Source: Buxus sempervirens
Taxonomy: Eukaryota > Streptophyta > Magnoliopsida > Buxales > Buxaceae
DNA: 64,000 nucleotides
Direction of reading: 5' to 3'
NCBI GenBank assembly: GCA_947561395.2
Contig: OX387182.1
Span: 7,860,595-7,924,594 of the forward strand
Shown: piece by piece, positions 61,543-64,000 of the stretch
Numbering within the stretch: position 1 is the first letter of the stretch
Layout: every line of letters starts with the position of its first letter
Program-made: the position numbers and the translations under genes
Notes under the pieces: model-generated
Told to the model about the DNA's origin: nothing
The model's database searches: none
The model's input: only the letters and a program-made list of their open reading frames with translations

Positions 61543-61800
61543 GGTGACCTGCAATAGCACCTAATACACTGGATGGATGAGGGAGTGAGCAAGAGAACAA
61601 CGGGTGAGAGAGAGATGGTTTAGGAGAGAAAAAAAAAAAAAGAAAAAAGACAAAAACAGAATTGCCTTCTTCGCCGCCGACTCATTAGAACATTCGAGAA
61701 GATGACCTGCAATCGCACCTAATACACTATGATGGATGAGGGAATCAGCAAGAGAATGACGGATGAGAGAAAGAGATGGGCTAAGGTAGGAAAAAAAAAA
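61543..61800 (+). repeat. ~160-bp spaced duplication
   Basis: Two ~90-bp copies (about 61543-61635 and 61702-61795) sharing GACCTGCAAT.GCACCTAATA and GGATGAGGGA. Followed by A/G runs and a GC-rich stretch near 61860-61905. No gene. Confidence 0.6.
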
Positions 61801-62251
61801 AGAAGAAAAAAACAGAACGATATTTTAATAAAAGAGAAAAACAAATAATAATAAAGAGGTTCAGGCGGGCGAGGCGGTCACGTCAGCCCGAGGTTGTTTC
61901 CCTTTATATAATAGATGATGGGATCGCAATAGCATTGATTGTTGGAATGAACTGATTCCTAATCTATTAGAAAAGTTATGGTTTTGGAGAGTTGCCTGGA
62001 AGTGGGAGCTAAGATCAAGGTCCAAGGATAAGCGTTTAAAGCAGTTTCAGATTTCTTCTTTCTCTTGGGTCAATTTTTGTAAATTTGATAAAGTTCCAGG
62101 TCATTTTTTATATATTAAAACGTTCAGAGATTAAAATAAAATTTTAAATTTTCACATTTCCCCCTTTTTTTTTTTGGACGAATACATTTCCCCTGCTTTT
62201 GACTCTTTCAGTTTTTGATCAATCGAGAAAATAGGTCAGAAAGAGAGGAAT

Positions 62252-62600
62252 TTGAAGGGAGGAGTTATGTTGGATCTTAATCTGAATGCTTTTTCTGGTG
62301 CTGATTCTACTTGTGATAAAACCAAGAATATGATGGACAAGATTCCGGGAGGTTCCGGAGGACAAATGGTTGATTCTGGTACTGCGAATTCATCCTTCTT
62401 CAAGCTCTGCGTAATGGTGGAGATGTGGACTCTTCCTCAACTCAGACCACGAGTGGTGATGTTTTCTTCTTCAACAGGAGATGGGCTGAGAAACACTGAT
62501 GCTGGGGTTCGATTGCTTGAAGAAGGGGGAAGATGGAGTAAGGAACGCTGTTGAGAACGAAGGCGGCGATAATGGGAAAAGAAAGTTGAAAAAAATTAAT
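62252..62600 (+). pseudogene. AP2/TOE-like transcription factor, broken first exon
   Basis: The start is best placed at MLDLNLNA (62267): LDLNLN is an EAR-type repression motif at the N-terminus of euAP2/TOE proteins. It is followed about 35 residues later by VDSGTANSS, close to the conserved D-S-G-T-S-N-S-S. After that (about 62400) the family-like reading (RNGGDVDSSST, then GDVFFFN) continues in another frame and then meets a stop, so there is a frameshift and the exon is cut short. No AP2 DNA-binding domain follows. Probably a relic copy of a host gene; being the start of an active gene is unlikely. Confidence 0.6.
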
Positions 62601-62639
62601 TTTTCATTTGATAAGGCAAGGATAAGTCGTTATTTATTT

Positions 62640-62735
62640 ATTTTTTTTGGTAGTCAAGGATAACCCGTTATTTGGTGAGGACGAAGACGATAAGTCTTTG
62701 TTATTTGGTGAGGACGAGGACGGCTTAATTGTGAC
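62640..62735. repeat. Short tandem repeat GTTATTTGGTGAGGACGA
   Basis: Two copies of a ~40-bp unit near 62668 and 62699. No coding support. Confidence 0.45.
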
Positions 62736-62916
62736 ACGTGTCGCCATTTTTAACCATTTAGTTGTAACTTGTAAGGTCCGTGTTTGACGCACTGTTTTTG
62801 CTGATAACTCTTTGATCCCAATATCTCTTTGATAAATGGTTTTCCAAACGAATGACTGAAATTCGCCTGCTGAAGTACTATGAAATATTTTGTGATTGCT
62901 CGCAAGTTTTGTAGCA

Positions 62917-63240
62917 ATGGTTTCCAGAAACAAGCTATTGTTCTTCCTTTCTATTGTGCTTGTCTAGCAAGAACTAGTCTCTGCATCGGAGACGCCATGG
63001 CTTCCGGCGACTCACTCTCTCCCAACCAAGCCCTGACATCCAAAATTGTAGTTTGGGTGGCCAACAGAGAAAAACCTCTCTCTAACGCTTCTTCTTCTTA
63101 GCTAATCCTCTCTGAAGAAGGTAATCTACACCTTTTGTATTATGGACTCTATGTTTGGTCAACTAATCTGCCCTCTCCCACCTTTTCTCCCAATTTCTTG
63201 GGGAAAGCTCATGTGCAACTGAAGATCCACTTAAAAAAAA
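62917..63240 (+). pseudogene. G-type lectin S-receptor-like kinase, broken N-terminus
   Basis: Begins with a signal peptide, MVSRNKLLFFLSIVLV, followed by a stop codon. A shift of frame then leads to ASGDSLSPNQALTSK and VVWVANREKPLSN, the hallmark of the bulb-type lectin domain, and later LILSEEGNL and VWSTNLPSPT. The usual ~40 residues between ALTSK and VVWVANRE are missing, and a second stop lies before LILSEEGNL. No S-locus, PAN or kinase domains follow. It is a truncated relic of a membrane receptor gene. Confidence 0.78.
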
Positions 63241-63310
63241 AGGCGGATTAGTGGCAGTCTTTGTGAGACGTTTAGCAGCGGTCTTTTAAAAGGCCCCCGC
63301 TAAAACTCAT
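63240..63310. other. Inverted motif resembling CACTA-transposon ends
   Basis: TTTAGCAGCGGTCTTTT is followed at once by AAAAGGCCCCCGCTAAA, an imperfect palindrome like the subterminal repeats of plant CACTA elements. No CACTA terminus or 3-bp target duplication could be shown. Confidence 0.3.
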
Positions 63311-64000
63311 AATAGTCGGTCATCAAATTTCACCACCGCCTTCCCTTTCTCTGACGTCTCTCTCCTCAATCCCTTTCCCTTTGTGAATCTGTTCATTTCT
63401 CTCAGTCTCTCTCTTCCGTCTGTGCAATCTCTCTAATCTCTCGTCCTACTTTTTATGTGACTTCAAAGCGATGAAAAAGAGCACACCAGCAATCTCTTAT
63501 CCGCACCAAGCCTTTTCCATTTCATCAGTCTCTTTGCCGTAAGTCACAGGACTTCTTCTTCAAATCGTTACCGATCAAGGTTTCTACGACAATGGCCGCA
63601 AATTGAATGAACGAGATTCTGATAACGTGGAGCTCTCCTCGAGAAAAGGTAATTTCCCTATCCTCATCATCCACTCTCTCATTAATTAATTTATTACGAA
63701 GTTGTTGAGGAAACACGTTCTAAAACTTATGAGGATTCTCGGAAACATCGCTTACTTTTTCTCCTTCAAATGCCTTCAATGCTTGAGGCCTCGGTATCTG
63801 GAGATGTCATTTTTAATATCTGGAGAGTTCATTTTAATGGCAGACTGAGAAAGCCGTCGTACTATGTTTTTTTCATCTAGGAATTAGAATCTTTATTTCG
63901 AAAAAAATACAAAGATGCTTCCATACTAAACATTCATTGAGAGATTCTTTCTTTCTTTCTTTCTCTGTCTTTGTTCGATGTCAAGATCTTTCAATGCGAT
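63311..64000. other. Pyrimidine-rich sequence at window end
   Basis: CT-rich from 63340 to 63430 and a (CTTT)n microsatellite at 63946-63965. It could be the 5' UTR of a gene beyond the window, but no coding exon is seen. Confidence 0.35.

Overview
This is plant nuclear DNA from a flowering plant; the species cannot be told from the window. The evidence is Ty3/gypsy elements of the Tat/Ogre lineage, a copia-type TRIM, TATA-box promoters and GT-AG introns, and two broken host-gene pieces of angiosperm families (an AP2/TOE-like factor and a bulb-lectin S-domain receptor). No intact host gene was found. About 80% of the window is nested LTR retrotransposon.

Layout. (1) 1-10720: 3' part of Tat element A, whose 5' end lies before the window: integrase end, two genes on the opposite strand, polypurine tract and 3' LTR. 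(2) 10721-16089: 3' end of element B, into whose integrase A inserted: integrase tail, one exon of an antisense gene, and a mosaic 3' LTR. (3) 16090-21926: host-side sequence with a 267-bp TRIM, GC-rich imperfect tandem repeats and no convincing gene. (4) 21927-60299: a ~2.35-kb solo-LTR-like element split by element C (22975-58989, LTRs of 2298 bp, target duplication GTGAC). C is itself split in its reverse transcriptase by element D (33625-46032, LTRs of 2475 bp, target duplication ACATG). D carries gag but no recognisable pol. (5) 60300-64000: host-side sequence with local duplications, a broken AP2-like first exon, a broken S-domain receptor kinase start and a pyrimidine-rich stretch.

The most interesting system is in elements A and C. 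Between integrase and 3' LTR each carries two intron-bearing genes on the minus strand: a DUF7745-like gene and a plant mobile domain (PMD) gene. Arrays of 23-bp palindromes (TATCCGG...CCGGATA) spaced at 38-39 bp sit upstream of each of these genes, in the U3 of the LTRs and in the gag leader: nine arrays and 32 palindromes in the window. D has arrays of a different palindrome (CCCGTA...TACGGG) spaced at 27-28 bp, one of them just before its LTR TATA box. A shared cis-regulatory code linking the LTR promoter to the antisense genes, possibly read by an element-encoded protein, is a reasonable but untested inference.

Order of events seen directly: B before A; solo LTR before C before D. By eye the LTR pairs differ by about 40 of 2298 positions in C (~1.7%) and about 9 of 2475 in D (~0.4%), so C is recent and D very recent.
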